Source: Phycomyces blakesleeanus NRRL 1555(-)
Lineage: Eukaryota > Mucoromycota > Mucoromycetes > Mucorales > Phycomycetaceae
Length of the DNA stretch: 64,000 nucleotides
NCBI RefSeq assembly: GCF_001638985.1
Contig: NW_017265162.1
Location: forward strand, 248,001-312,000
Direction of reading: 5' to 3'
In this document: in pieces, positions 24,293 through 36,686 of the stretch
How positions within the stretch are numbered: the stretch's first letter is position 1
Layout: every line of letters begins with the position of its first letter
The notes under the pieces: model-generated
The model's input: the letters and a program-made list of their open reading frames with translations, nothing else
Told to the model about the DNA's origin: nothing
Databases searched by the model: none
Translations under genes and position numbers: made by a program

Positions 24293-26507
24293 ATGCCTGA
24301 ACTCAAATCCTTCACCAGAGAAGAAGTCGCCAAACACAACATCGAAGGTGATTGCTGGATCATCATCGACTCTGAAGTCTACAACGTCTCTACCTTTGCT
24401 GACATGCACCCCGGTGGTGCCAAACTCTTGATCGAGTTTGGTGGACAGGATGTGACCGGTAAGCATCCAGATATCGAACCTCATTTGTGTCCCAACAACC
24501 AAAAAAAAAACAACACGCGCACACACTAATTCTTTTCGGAATTTCAATAGACGATTTCTACGGCCTCCATCGCCAGGAAGTCCTGATCAAGTACGCCCCT
24601 AAGCTTAGAATCGGTACCATTTCTGGTGAAAAGACAAAGGTCAAGATTGCCCAGCCCGGCGATATTTCTGCAGTTCCTTATGCTGAGCCTAGCTACTGGA
24701 TGGGATTCAAGAGCCCTTACTTTAAGTAAGTTTTTAGCACAACAATGCATCCCAATTGTATGTGTGTGTGTGTCTTTACACTATTTTATTCTCCTTTATA
24801 TTAAAAAACAAACAAACAAATTAGCGACTCTCACACTGAGTTCCGTAAGGCCCTTCGTAATATCTACTCTGGTATCCGTGCCGAAGCTCTTCAGTGCGAA
24901 GAAGCTGGTAAGAACCCCTCCAGTGAGATTTACCAATTCTTGGGTTCCGAGGGTGTCCTTGCAACCCAGATCGGTCCCGGTCCCTGGTTGAAGGGTCTTA
25001 AGCTTCCCTCTGGAATCAAGGGCGAGGACTTTGATTACTTCCACGAATTGATTGCTCACCAGGAGACTGGCCGTCTCGGTGCTCCCGGTTTTGCTGATGG
25101 TATCTCTTCTGGTTACAGCATTGGTTTACCTCCTGTTCTTAACTTTGGTACAGCAGCCATGAAGGCAAAGGTAATTATACCTCTCTTTTTTTAAAAAAAA
25201 AACTAGACAAAAGTCAAAGAATATGTATAAATGTGTTAGGGTACAAACAGAGTATAAATCTCACAGTGTTTGTTAGGTTGTTCCTGAAGTTCTTTCCGGA
25301 AAGAAGCGTATTTGTTTGGCCATCACTGAACCCTACACTGGTTCTGATGTCGCCTCAATCCGTACAACTGCTGTCCGCACTGCCGACGGAAAGCATTTTA
25401 TCGGTACGGATTGTACTGTGTAGAGTGTACAAAAAAGGAAAGCATATGACTAATATAGGGAATAATGATAATAATAGTCAACGGTGTCAAGAAGTGGATC
25501 ACCAACGGTACATTTTCTGACTACTTCAGTGTTGCTGTGCGTACCGAGAAGGGCATTACCATGCTCTTTATCGAGCGTGACGACAACATTGAGACCAAGC
25601 CCATTAAGACTTCTTACTCTGCTGCTGCTGGTACTTCTTACATCACTTTTGAGAACGTCAAGGTCCCTGTTGAGAATATTCTTGGTAAGGAAGGTCAGGG
25701 TTTCCAGGTCATTATGTACAACTTCAACCACGAACGTTGGTATATTTGCGGCTCTATTACCGGTGGTACTCGTGACGTAATCGAGGACTGCTTCAAGTGG
25801 GCTAACCAGCGCAAGGTTTTTGGGAAGCGTCTTATTGATCAGCCTGTCATCCGTAACAAATTGGCTAGCATGGTGAGTGATACACTTCTTTTATTTACTT
25901 TTTTGGTCTGAGTGTGAATGTGTAAGGAGATAGAGTTTTGATTCTGATCACAACTAATGCCCGTTGGCTATTTAGGTTTCACAATTGGAGGCTGTTGAAA
26001 ACTGGCTTGAGAACATTACTTTCCAGATGTGCAATATGTCCTATGCTGAACAATCTGTTAAGTTGGCTGGTCCTATTGCTCTTCTCAAGTATCAGTGCAC
26101 TCGTGTCGCTCACAACGTTTCTGACGATGCATGCCAGATCTTTGGGTACGTTTTTTCTCTTTGTATTTTATTTCTATTGAGAGTAAAACAAACACCAGAA
26201 ATTATTATTTTGCTTACTTGAAACAATTTATTGTGTATTTTTTTTTGTTCTTTATTCTAGTGGTCGTGGTATTACCCGTACTGGTATGGGTAGATCTATC
26301 GAGGCTTTCCAAAGAACGTACAAGTTCGCTGTAAGTGCTCTTTTTTCTCTATTTTCTTTTTCATTTACCTATAATTTAACAATGTACTTAAATTGGTGTC
26401 ATTTTCTTCTTCTTTAATAGGCCATTTTGGGTGGTAGTGAGGAGATTATGGCTGATCTTGGTGTTCGTCAGGCCATGAAGCAGTTCCCCAAGGGTGCTAG
26501 ACTTTAA
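24293..26507 (+). CDS. cytochrome b5 / acyl-CoA dehydrogenase fusion
   Basis: Eight exons (24293-24458, 24551-24725, 24825-25170, 25277-25403, 25478-25872, 25976-26145, 26261-26330, 26421-26507) join in phase to 511 residues. Residues 1 to about 75 are a cytochrome b5 domain whose haem ligands are His39 in DMHPGG and His62 in FYGLH. The remainder is an acyl-CoA dehydrogenase: an N-terminal helical part (LGSEGVLATQIGPGPW, HELIAHQETGRLG), the FAD-contact strand region with ITEPYTGSDVASIRT and VNGVKKWITNG, and the C-terminal helices with GSITGGTRDVIEDCFKWA, the FG..L..QPVIR motif and GGRGITRTG, closing with GGSEEIMADLG. It likely oxidises an acyl-CoA with FAD; the b5 domain may take the electrons. 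Such fusions are known in fungi. The C-terminus shows no clear SKL-type signal. Codon use is strongly biased to C/T-ending codons, suggesting high expression. Confidence 0.93.
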
Positions 26508-27580
26508 TTGATGTGAACCTTCCAAGAAGAATAAGATAACCCCTTACCAAAAGAAAATGAAAGAGCACATAACTTTCTTATGTTTCCGCTACTTTCACTT
26601 TTTTGTTATAAAATCATTCACAATATATACGTTTCTTTCAATATTTTTTTTTCTTAAAAAGAAAGTTCCAATATCTTTATCTATAAATAATAGTCCTTTT
26701 TGGCTACTCGACCTCTGTGTGTGTTGAATTTGCAGTAAAATAAACAATACATATGTATATATATATGATATAATACAAAGGTTTTTATTGTTTTCTAGAA
26801 ATAATATCCACACTCCAGATACCCCCTTTTGAGACATATCCTAAAATTAAATTATCTGAAATAATAACAACAGAAAACAAGATTCTTTATTATTAGAATA
26901 GTAAATTTACATTCGTATGTGTATTAAAAGAATGACTATTTAATATTCTTTCTGGAAACTCTTCGCCAAGATAAACAAGCTCTACATTGAGTATTTCTAG
27001 ATAGTAATATAATCTCTTTTGTGGGAGGGGGGGTTTAGATGTTATATCCAATCGAAAATACACTTTTAATTGTTCCATTTACTAGCAGAATAGGTTGTTT
27101 TTTTACATTTTCCTTGTTGGAGAAGGAAATACCACAGTTAAAAAGATTGTGTTTACAGGATTATGGTGTTTACTCAACAATACACAGTATCACTTATTTT
27201 CCAAGTTAAATACAGCTCTATCTGATTCTTTAGAAATATTTATACCTAAAGCGTTCTTAAAGGCCTAAGACTCTTGGATCATTATATTGAGCTTTGGCAG
27301 TAATGAATTGGGCTAATGAACCATGTTATTACCGAGTTTTATTTCTCTATTGAACTTGGCTCATATACAGCTCATTAACACGGTAATACTCAGCAAGATA
27401 TTACGTATAGCTTTACGTTTTATGCCAACGTAGAAGAATTCTATATCCAAGAAAGTTCTACAAGCACACACACACTCTCTCTCTCTCAAGTTCTAAAGAT
27501 TTCTTATAAGCAAACCTCTAGAGGTTTTCCAACTGATTTTAATAAAAAAAACTTTTGGTTTGTATTCATTTGGATTAGTA
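26508..27580. other. spacer before the palindrome
   Basis: AT-rich 3' flank of the b5-ACAD gene. No gene supported on either strand. It ends at the TA dinucleotide (27579-27580) that abuts the CAGTG terminus of the next element. Confidence 0.45.
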
Positions 27581-28334
27581 CAGTGTTTCTACTTGAGATT
27601 GAGACAAATTAAGAAATGCTTTAGACGAATCAAAATGCAATTGTAGACAATATGCTTACCTTTTGTCAACAAAACGAGAATGAAATTTAGACAAAGAAAA
27701 ATCAGCTTTCAGGGAAAGTAAACATTTATTCAAAAAAAATCGGTAATTATCTAAATGTCTCAGAGACAAACTTTTTACGTTACAGAGATAGGATTGTTAT
27801 TGTTGTTGTTGCTATTGCTGTTGCTATTTCTGCTGCTGCTTGTTTGCTTGTTTGCTTGCTTTTATCAGATCTTTGGAGAGTGGTTGGTGGTTGGGTTCCT
27901 CTCCAATTTGACAAAGCAATTGTCATCATATATGTTGCAGTATGAACATCTCGTTGCCACAATGTATTACAGGTTCTGAAGGCTAGTAAAGAAAGGACAA
28001 CTTTAGATCGTAAAAAAACCCAGATATTCTTTTATATGATAAGTACAATCTGACCATCTCTTTTTGACCAGTATTCAATCCTCAGTGTGGCTAATATACA
28101 CTATATAAAATGCTTTCCGAAACCTAACAGCTGAAGATGCTCTTAACGAATCTGAGTACCTGTATATAGATAACCACAGCAATAACAATCTAGTCGCTGT
28201 AACATAAACAGTTTGGCTCTTTGAGACCTCTAGACAATTACAGGTAAGTTTTCTGAATAAATGTTTACTTTGAAAATTAATTTCTATTTGTCTAGACATT
28301 TTCCAATTTGACTAAATCCCAAGTAGAAACACTG
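27581..28334. mobile_element. TIR element, left copy (MITE-like)
   Basis: Starts TA|CAGTGTTTCTACTTG at 27581 and ends CAAGTAGAAACACTG|TA at 28334. The TIRs extend as diverged homology for roughly 200 bp inward: the blocks GTAAACATTTATTCA, TGTCTAAATGTCTCAGAGAC-like and TTACAG..A..TTGTTATTG occur from both ends. TA flanks and CAGTG termini fit a Tc1/mariner-type non-autonomous element. A CTG-type repeat core (about 27800-27845) lies inside. No transposase is encoded. Confidence 0.65.
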
Positions 28335-29801
28335 TATTATTTATTCATTTAAATGAAACTTCCGAAATAGACTTCTGGTAGGTGTATCATGTACTCATTA
28401 TGATTGTTAAGCAAATATTATTAAATTGTGTAAAGTAAGGTGAAAGGGAGGGGAGGTCATAGTGTCTGTCTCTTCAAATAATAGGAATATGTATTCGGCA
28501 TGCGACCTCAGCTAAAAGTCTTAAATATAGCAATATTCACTAACAATGAACTCTTCCATAAATATAAAGGGTAACCAATGTAAGAAGTGTGCATTTACTG
28601 AAAAGGTGACAAGTTGTTCTATTACTAACATATATCTTTATTCTTTTATAGCTTTAAAAGCACATCTATATTTTGTAAACAGGTAAGTACAAGGATAATA
28701 CACGCTTGGATATAATGTTTATATTTATTTATTTATTTATTGAAGGTAAATATTAAGTATATATATAATTCCAGTCGATAAATCCTATATGCCCATCCAG
28801 GAGAGTCCATCGGTGCTCCACATCTTGTTCTTGTGCTTCAAAATCTGCTGTAATAAAAAAGAAAGAAAAAAGAAATATAAAAGTACATACCTGCAAAAAC
28901 AAACACGCAGAAAAAAACGGACCCAACGAGAAAAAAAAAACTAACTAAAACACAGTACGAAGTTGGGGACATCTCACTTATACGACATCCGGTGGATCAG
29001 CACAACACCGAGATGAAGGACGACTAAGCATCAAAAAAAGAAGTTGGCTCAATGCCTTGAAACCCTCGGCCTCGTACTCAGAATCCTGGACACCACCAGA
29101 GCTCAGTCAGGGTCCCGAAGGTTAACCTGTTGGCTTGAACCTCGTTATATACAAAATAAGAACAAAATAAAATGCTGAGATGTTTTGCTTTAGCTTATGT
29201 TTTGGAACGATTACTCACCGATTAAGGAGTTCACCAAAGTACTTGCGCACTCTAATGAACTCGCCCGCTGGACCGCTATTTTTTTTTTGGAAGAAAAATA
29301 TGCAGACAAAACACGTTAGTATCTTTTCATGTCAAGTTGGTAAGTAGTAAAATGGAAATTAGTAGCAGATTTTTGCACACAAGAACAAGAGCAGGAGTGT
29401 TTTTCTAGGCTTCTGGTTATGTCTTTCTGTCAGTCTATTGCAAATAACAAATAAAGAAGTTAGATCTTGCTCAACATTAATGCACATGAGGTTGGTAGCA
29501 TTAGCCATTCACTCGTTTTCTTGCATCTGTCAAAGTTGAAAATATGGAGCGCCTCTTTAAAAAAGAAAAAGGCGAAAATATGTTCAGGTTAACTTATGAC
29601 ACCGAACGGGACATGTTTGAGCTGGCTTTAACATGCTGGTGGTCTTTACATTCGTTACTTACCTGGTGTAAACGTAGACAGACCTAAAAGAAGGGAAATA
29701 CAAGTAAACAGACGCGTATGCCCTTGAAATAATTTTTCCTACGCCAATATAGATGACATCATCATCTATTTGTGATGCAAGCATTCTTAGCCACTGTGAG
29801 A
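28335..29801 (-). other. left palindrome arm with possible outward gene
   Basis: Mirror of 29915-31382. Read on the minus strand from the spacer outward, it has several splice-like boundaries and short protein-like stretches. One is an open frame beginning MLASQIDDDVIYIGVGK just inside the arm at about 29784, which in this arm continues through ISRAYASVYLYFPSF. I cannot assemble a complete protein and recognise no domain. Confidence 0.3.
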
Positions 29802-29914
29802 GAATTTATTAGAGCAAAATAACCACTGCGGTAAAAAAAAAGGCGTGATTCAGAGGGCGATTCTGTAGAATGCATGTGATTTTTTTAAAATCACCCCCTG
29901 AAGCGCAATTTTTT

Positions 29915-31382
29915 TCTCACAGTGGCTAGGAATGCTTGCATCACAAATAGATGATGATGTCATCTATATTGGCGTAGGAAAAATTTATTTCAAGGGCATA
30001 CGCGTCTGTTTATCTGTATTTCCCTTCTTTTAGGTCTGTCTACGTTTACACCAGGTAAGTAACGAATGTAAAGACCACCAGCATGTTAAAGCCAGCTCAA
30101 ACATGTCCCGTTCGGTGTCATAAGTTAACCTGAACATATTTTCGCCTTTTTCTTTTTTAAAGAGGCGCTCCATATTTTCAACTTTGACAGATGCAAGAAA
30201 ACGAGTGAATGGCTAATGCTACCAACCTCATGTGCATTAATGTTGAGCAAGATCTAACTTCTTTATTTGTTATTTGCAATAGACTGACAGAAAGACATAA
30301 CCAGAAGCCTAGAAAAACACTCCTGCTCTTGTTCTTGTGTGCAAAAATCTGCTACTAATTTCCATTTTACTACTTACCAACTTGACATGAAAAGATACTA
30401 ACGTGTTTTGTCTGCATATTTTTCTTCCAAAAAAAAAATAGCGGTCCAGCGGGCGAGTTCATTAGAGTGCGCAAGTACTTTGGTGAACTCCTTAATCGGT
30501 GAGTAATCGTTCCAAAACATAAGCTAAAGCAAAACATCTCAGCATTTTATTTTGTTCTTATTTTGTATATAACGAGGTTCAAGCCAACAGGTTAACCTTC
30601 GGGACCCTGACTGAGCTCTGGTGGTGTCCAGGATTCTGAGTACGAGGCCGAGGGTTTCAAGGCATTGAGCCAACTTCTTTTTTTGATGCTTAGTCGTCCT
30701 TCATCTCGGTGTTGTGCTGATCCACCGGATGTCGTATAAGTGAGATGTCCCCAACTTCGTACTGTGTTTTAGTTAGTTTTTTTTTTCTCGTTGGGTCCGT
30801 TTTTTTCTGCGTGTTTGTTTTTGCAGGTATGTACTTTTATATTTCTTTTTTCTTTCTTTTTTATTACAGCAGATTTTGAAGCACAAGAACAAGATGTGGA
30901 GCACCGATGGACTCTCCTGGATGGGCATATAGGATTTATCGACTGGAATTATATATATACTTAATATTTACCTTCAATAAATAAATAAATAAATATAAAC
31001 ATTATATCCAAGCGTGTATTATCCTTGTACTTACCTGTTTACAAAATATAGATGTGCTTTTAAAGCTATAAAAGAATAAAGATATATGTTAGTAATAGAA
31101 CAACTTGTCACCTTTTCAGTAAATGCACACTTCTTACATTGGTTACCCTTTATATTTATGGAAGAGTTCATTGTTAGTGAATATTGCTATATTTAAGACT
31201 TTTAGCTGAGGTCGCATGCCGAATACATATTCCTATTATTTGAAGAGACAGACACTATGACCTCCCCTCCCTTTCACCTTACTTTACACAATTTAATAAT
31301 ATTTGCTTAACAATCATAATGAGTACATGATACACCTACCAGAAGTCTATTTCGGAAGTTTCATTTAAATGAATAAATAATA
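29915..31382 (+). other. right palindrome arm with possible outward gene
   Basis: Mirror of the left arm, read on the + strand. Candidate exons: about 29924-30048; 30442-30498 (GPAGEFIRVRKYFGELLN, ending at a GTGAGT donor); and 30870-30966 (ADFEAQEQDVEHRW onwards, after an ATTACAG acceptor, to a stop). One extra T near 29984 shifts the first candidate frame relative to the left arm, so if a gene exists this copy may be damaged. Confidence 0.3.
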
Positions 31383-32021
31383 CAGTGTTTCTACTTGGGA
31401 TTTAGTCAAATTGGAAAATGTCTAGACAAATAGAAATTAATTTTCAAAGTAAACATTTATTCAGAAAACTTACCTGTAATTGTCTAGAGGTCTCAAAGAG
31501 CCAAACTGTTTATGTTACAGCGACTAGATTGTTATTGCTGTGGTTATCTATATACAGGTACTCAGATTCGTTAAGAGCATCTTCAGCTGTTAGGTTTCGG
31601 AAAGCATTTTATATAGTGTATATTAGCCACACTGAGGATTGAATACTGGTCAAAAAGAGATGGTCAGATTGTACTTATCATATAAAAGAATATCTGGGTT
31701 TTTTTACGATCTAAAGTTGTCCTTTCTTTACTAGCCTTCAGAACCTGTAATACATTGTGGCAACGAGATGTTCATACTGCAACATATATGATGACAATTG
31801 CTTTGTCAAATTGGAGAGGAACCCAACCACCAACCACTCTCCAAAGATCTGATAAAATCAAGCAAACAAGCAGCAGCAGAAATAGCAACAGCAATAGCAA
31901 CAACAACAATAACAATCCTATCTCTGTAACGTAAAAAGTTTGTCTCTGGGACATTTAGACAATTACAGGTAAAGTTTCTGAATAAATGTTTACTTTGTCT
32001 CGATTTCAAGTAGAAACACTG
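31383..32021. mobile_element. TIR element, right copy (MITE-like)
   Basis: Inverted copy of 27581-28334. Its inner end reads TA|CAGTGTTTCTACTTG at 31383 and its outer end ...CAAGTAGAAACACTG at 32021. The outer flank is CA rather than TA. It lacks the ~115-bp insertion found in the left copy. Confidence 0.65.
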
Positions 32022-33223
32022 CACTATTATTTTTGAGATATATAGTAGGTATTCAAACTTTTATTATTTAGTAAAGCTGCTTTGTAAAAAAAAATTAAAC
32101 ATTTTTATGATATTTATGAATAGCTGACCACTCTTAATTATTCTTATTTCCAATTTAATTGTAAGCTTATCAGCCCGGTTCTTTAAAACAATAAGGATAG
32201 CTAAAAAGTTGCAGATGGTTAATCGGCCATATTATTTATAACAATGTATTTATTTACGCATATCAGTTTGGCCTGACAATAAGAATCCTAAAAAGAGAGA
32301 AACATTATTTACAGCATGAACTTTAATGACCATGTATGCACAAAAATTCTACCTTAAAAAACAACTCTTTAAAAATCTTGTTTATTGCAGCATTCATCCA
32401 AACTTTTCTGATAATGTTAAGCCAAACCTTTAAAGTCCCTTGTTTTCAAGTTATAACAAAATCGCTCCCTCTTCTTTTATTTTTTTCTTCTTCTCTTAAT
32501 AGCATTGTCTTTTTAGTTATTTGTTTCAAGGATTTGTGGCGCATTATTTTACTATCGATTATTAAAGCTTGCAATTGAATTGAGTTTGTGAAAATATGAA
32601 GATAAAACAAGAACGTCAATAGCCTAAATGGATATGATTGACTAAATTGTTAGATATAGGAATAGGGACCCAATAAAAAAATATGTGATATTTATTTTCA
32701 GGTACCATATACCTTTAAGAAAAACCAAAAAAATACAAAAAGAGAAGAAATTGTGTTCCAATTTGTCCCTGTCTGACGCATTAACATTATGCATGTATTA
32801 TTTAACCCTATGTTAATGCACTCATGGCATTTCTTCTGTTTGTTTAAGGTTTATAAATACATACATGGATAAATATTGATAATATATCAGTACTCGAGCA
32901 AAGTGGTAGTGCAGCTGCGGTGTTCTCTATTGTACGGAATTATTTATTTTTGCATGAAAAAATAAGCTCCAGATATACAAATAAAATAAATTATATGTCT
33001 ATTGTGATATTTAGTTTCTTATTATCCTCTTTTTCTCTGCTATCTATAAACAATAAGCGACATTATATCTTTTTTTTGGGGGTGAGAATAAGGGACGCGT
33101 TTGGAGCGCGCTCCTTTGACTGACTGACTGACTTGATTCATTGATTGACTGAATGCCTGTGACGTGTAAAAAATAGGTACCTTAGAGAAGGTTGCTTTAT
33201 TCACACCATTCATTCACTTTATA
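32022..33223. other. intergenic, upstream of NELF-B
   Basis: No gene. AT-rich, with a short TGAC repeat at about 33116-33150 close to the NELF-B start codon. Confidence 0.45.
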
Positions 33224-35436
33224 ATGTCAAAAACAAACCTCATTGGTCCTGCGGAAGAAACAATCAAAGCTCACCTGTCGCAATCAGGAGATCCTTTAGA
33301 GGCTATTAGAACAATCCAGCGGATCTATGGACTTGACTTGCCCGGGATTGAGGCCATGTATCCTCTTCTTGATCTCGCTGGATACAGTCGTCATGAAGTT
33401 CACCTTTATTGCCTGGATGCATTGAATAAAGCCATATTGGCTCGCATTGAAAGTCCTGATTTCACATTGAATGAGTAAGCCGTTGTCAATCCTCATTCCT
33501 TTTTACGCAATCTTTAACTTATTTTATAAAAAGCTTCCGTGATCTCTATCGACGCACGTCTCCTTACATCCACATACCTTACATGCAGCCTGTTCCCATG
33601 GCCCTCTTGAAGAAATTTGAGAAATATGTGGACGAAGACATCCTAAGCTCTCTAAAAAATGATGAGGAAGTATTTGAGGTACAACTATATACAATATTTT
33701 ATTATGGGAATATGCTTACACGCTTTGCTGGTTTTATCAGAACTGTCCTCTTAATATTAAGCAACGTATTTGGAAACAAGACGAAGGATTCTTCCAAGGC
33801 CAGATGCTAAACGTTCTCAACGATTATCATCACAATGAAAGACTCCAGGCACTAGCTATGAACCTAAAGCCAGAGAGTTATCAAGGTGTTATTGAAGAAA
33901 GGTATATTTTAATAATAAAAGTTCCTTAAAGATATATACATAAATCCGTTTGATTGAAGATGGTACATCCTACTTTTCTTTCTAAATTAATTACTGCTGT
34001 TTTCATCAATAGACGCTCCCATCCCATTGTACTCAAAATCATGGATATTATTGGTGGTGATCCCAAACTTTACACTATGTTTATGACCATGCTTCGTCTT
34101 GTTTTCGAAGCAACCCCTTATCCAAGTTTATCTTCCCTCCGTGTCGATCTTTTGATGAATGTTCACGATCAAGATATTGAAGAAGTGGGTTGTCCAAGTG
34201 GCTAAAGATAACTATACTAAGCTTTCCTTTTCTTTTTTTTTTGGCTTTTAGGTTTATAAAACAGATGAGTGCCATAAGCTGATCTGGTCCCTTGATACAT
34301 GTATTAGAAGTCAAAACATGGACGAAGCTATCATTGGAAAAATTAAAGAATGTTTTGACAAGACAGTTAATGGAGAACCACTTTATGCGTCAGTAATATT
34401 AATAATTAAACTATATAAAATCTAACCGTCTTTTTATATATATAGTGAATTTGCCATGATTCTTATGGACCCGATTATTTCAAATTTCCTTTCTTCTTGT
34501 ATTGTTCGTTGGTTGAGAAATAGCGTTGATGAAGGAGTAAGTCAATCTGACATGTATATAAAAACATGCTCACAATTTCTTTTTAAAAAAAAGGCTCCAG
34601 GAAATCTCGAAGATCTTATAAACTATAATGCCAAACTTCTCAACCTTGCTGAACATGCACCTCGGGCAACTGGATCTGATCTCAAGATTCCAAAGATTGA
34701 TCGTGATATCCGTATCAATTTCTGGCACGACATTAGCGTGGTTATTATCAACGAAAACACACCTACCAACCAAGCAAACAGCCTTATTAATATTACACGC
34801 ATTGAATCCATAATTTCTAAAAGTGAAGTTGCTCGCAAGATATATGTACACTATCTTATCGACCGCGCCTCAGAAGGAGACATCACTTCTCTTTCTAGAT
34901 GTCTCCCGTCTATTCTCAACACACTTCCTTCTGAAGAAGATAAGGACAATGTAGACTACAATATTCACCTCTACACTTATCAAAGTTTCTTCCGTACATT
35001 CATCAACATTATTATCAAGCGTCATCTGGTTGACTGTGTAATGGATATTAGATGGCGACAAGCGGTCGTGGAAGAATTTCTCTTGAGAGCAGTTACATGG
35101 GACTTTTCTGTACACGAACAGGTTGTTAAGATGTTGAATGAATACTTTAAAGAACCAAAACATCTTCCCAAACTTGGAGAACAGGTAGCAGTGATTGCTG
35201 ACTGGGCCGACAAAGTATTTCTCAATGGCACAAGAGAAGAAAAGGTATATTAAATAATATAAGTGGAATCTTTATTGCTTTTTTTTTAATAACCATGTAT
35301 TATTATTTTTAAATAGGATACACCTGTGGTTTATCATTTATACTACTCTCTATTGCGTGATTCTGCAATGGTGTTAGAAGGACAGTTTAGAATAGCTCCT
35401 CCTGCCATCGTACACTTTTGCTCCACTATAAGATAA
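33224..35436 (+). CDS. NELFB: negative elongation factor B (NELF-B/COBRA1)
   Basis: Eight exons (33224-33474, 33534-33678, 33741-33901, 34013-34184, 34252-34388, 34446-34536, 34594-35244, 35317-35436) close in phase to 575 residues; animal NELF-B is about 580. Collinear blocks match the family along its length: LPGIEAMYPLLDLAG, IPYMQPVPMALLKKF, IKQRIWKQDEGFF, IIGGDPKLYTMFMTMLRLVF, SLRVDLLMNVHDQDIEEVYK, TDECHKLIWSLDTCIRSQ and FAMILMDPIISNFLSS. In animals NELF-B is the core subunit bridging NELF-A/C and NELF-E and helps hold RNA polymerase II in promoter-proximal pause. The protein is all-helical with no membrane segment. The 3' end faces RPB10 on the opposite strand, about 410 bp away. No other NELF subunit is in this window. 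Confidence 0.9.
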
Positions 35437-35845
35437 TATAAATATATATAATACACAAACTCCTTAGAAATTACTTTACGAGACTTGCTTTCACTCTAAC
35501 ATTGTGCCGTTGACAGTCTTTGTATATACATTACTAGTATTATTTTGTACAGACCAATAAATAAGAAATCCTTTCAAAAGAAAGGTTCTTCTCAATTGTA
35601 AAGCTCCATTATCGTTCATTTTTTTTTGCCGTGAACCTTTCTTTTGTATAAGTTTGATATGCCAGGTTTTGCATTCGTTTTTTTTTGTGTAAGAGTGGTT
35701 GAATGCTGTCTCTCCTCATTTATATATGTAAAAAAAACAAAAAAAATATGATCCTTCGTCCATGTCCCAATCCTCAAATGCTTTCCATAAAGTAAAATAA
35801 AGTAAAAAAGAGAAATAAAAGGCTTTCTCTATTTCTTTTCTCCGC

Positions 35846-36227
35846 TTAATGGCGAAGACGTGCTTCTCTGCTACGCTCCAAAGCTATATGAAATTGTTAG
35901 TAAGTGGTACAATGAAGCAAAGGATAGCTTACGATTATAGTGGAGGAGCTTCTCAATCAGATCTACGTGAGTGAGAACCATACGTCTGCAGCAGTAACGC
36001 TTCAAGCCAAGAGCATCCAATGCCTCACTAAAAAGAAAAAGAAAGAAAAAAAAGCGTCAGTACAATTTGGTAATAAATCCGAAATGTCAATAATTAGATG
36101 GTACAAAACCAAAAATAAAAAATAAATCTCACCCCTCGGTGTATTCTGACTGGAGAAGTGACAGGTAGTTATCCCACTTGTTACCGATGACCTTGCCACA
36201 GGAGAAACAGCGAACGGGAATGATCAT
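35846..36227 (-). CDS. RPB10: RNA polymerase subunit RPB10 (RPABC5)
   Basis: Three exons (36133-36227, 35933-36027, 35846-35883) close to 75 residues; family members are about 67-76. This zinc-binding subunit is shared by RNA polymerases I, II and III. Starts [19 protein letters not shown], has the [20 protein letters not shown] signature with the second cysteine pair, and ends [13 protein letters not shown]. The zinc ligands are the CxxC at residues 7 and 10 and the CC pair. The start is fixed by the invariant MI(I/V)PVRCF N-terminus; the open frame continues upstream but is not conserved. It is convergent with NELF-B and lies downstream of arginyl-tRNA synthetase on the same strand, with about 460 bp between. 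Confidence 0.97.
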
Positions 36228-36686
36228 ATTGGTGTGGAGGAATGTGTTGGATAACCTTTGAGGATCAATACACGCACCTCGTTCACGCACCCCGAACTTT
36301 GAAAGACGGTCACGATGGCTTGTGACCACCAAGCATATCGGAACAATAAAATACCGAAAAGGCAGCTGTCAATACTGTAATTTGCCTCAAAATATTGGTC
36401 GAATACATGATATGTATTTATGAATTTATGGATTTATGGATTTATGTATATACATATTATTTTGTTTTCATGTCAAGTAAATTGGCTATAAAGTACATAT
36501 TCTATTGTATTGGGTCGAAATACTTTTTCTTTAATAAAATAAATAAATAAAGTATTTTAAGAGTCTTAAAAATATCAACATTTGTACACTGTGTTTTCTA
36601 GAAAGAGGTATTTTATTTGCTAAGAATTTGAATATCATATAGGAAGCCATCTCTTTTTAATTATTCATTTATTTACCTTCTTTATT

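Larger units (their letters stand above)
27581..32021. repeat. 4.4-kb near-perfect palindrome with 113-nt spacer
   Basis: Left arm 27581-29801 and right arm 29915-32021 are reverse complements with only scattered mismatches. Paired positions add up to about 59,717 over more than 1.5 kb, as seen for 28075-28299 versus 31418-31642, which are exact mirrors. The left arm is longer by an insertion of about 115 bp (around 27605-27720) and a few bases near 27843. The central spacer 29802-29914 is unique and has its own GTGATTTT/AAAATCAC hairpin. The homology stops at the CAGTG ends of the terminal elements. Confidence 0.92.

Noticed and set aside
27755..27979. Leu-rich and other short frames in the TIR elements (also 31418-31642, 31772-32024)
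   Set aside because: Mirror copies of non-coding element sequence containing a CTG-type repeat; no transposase motif.
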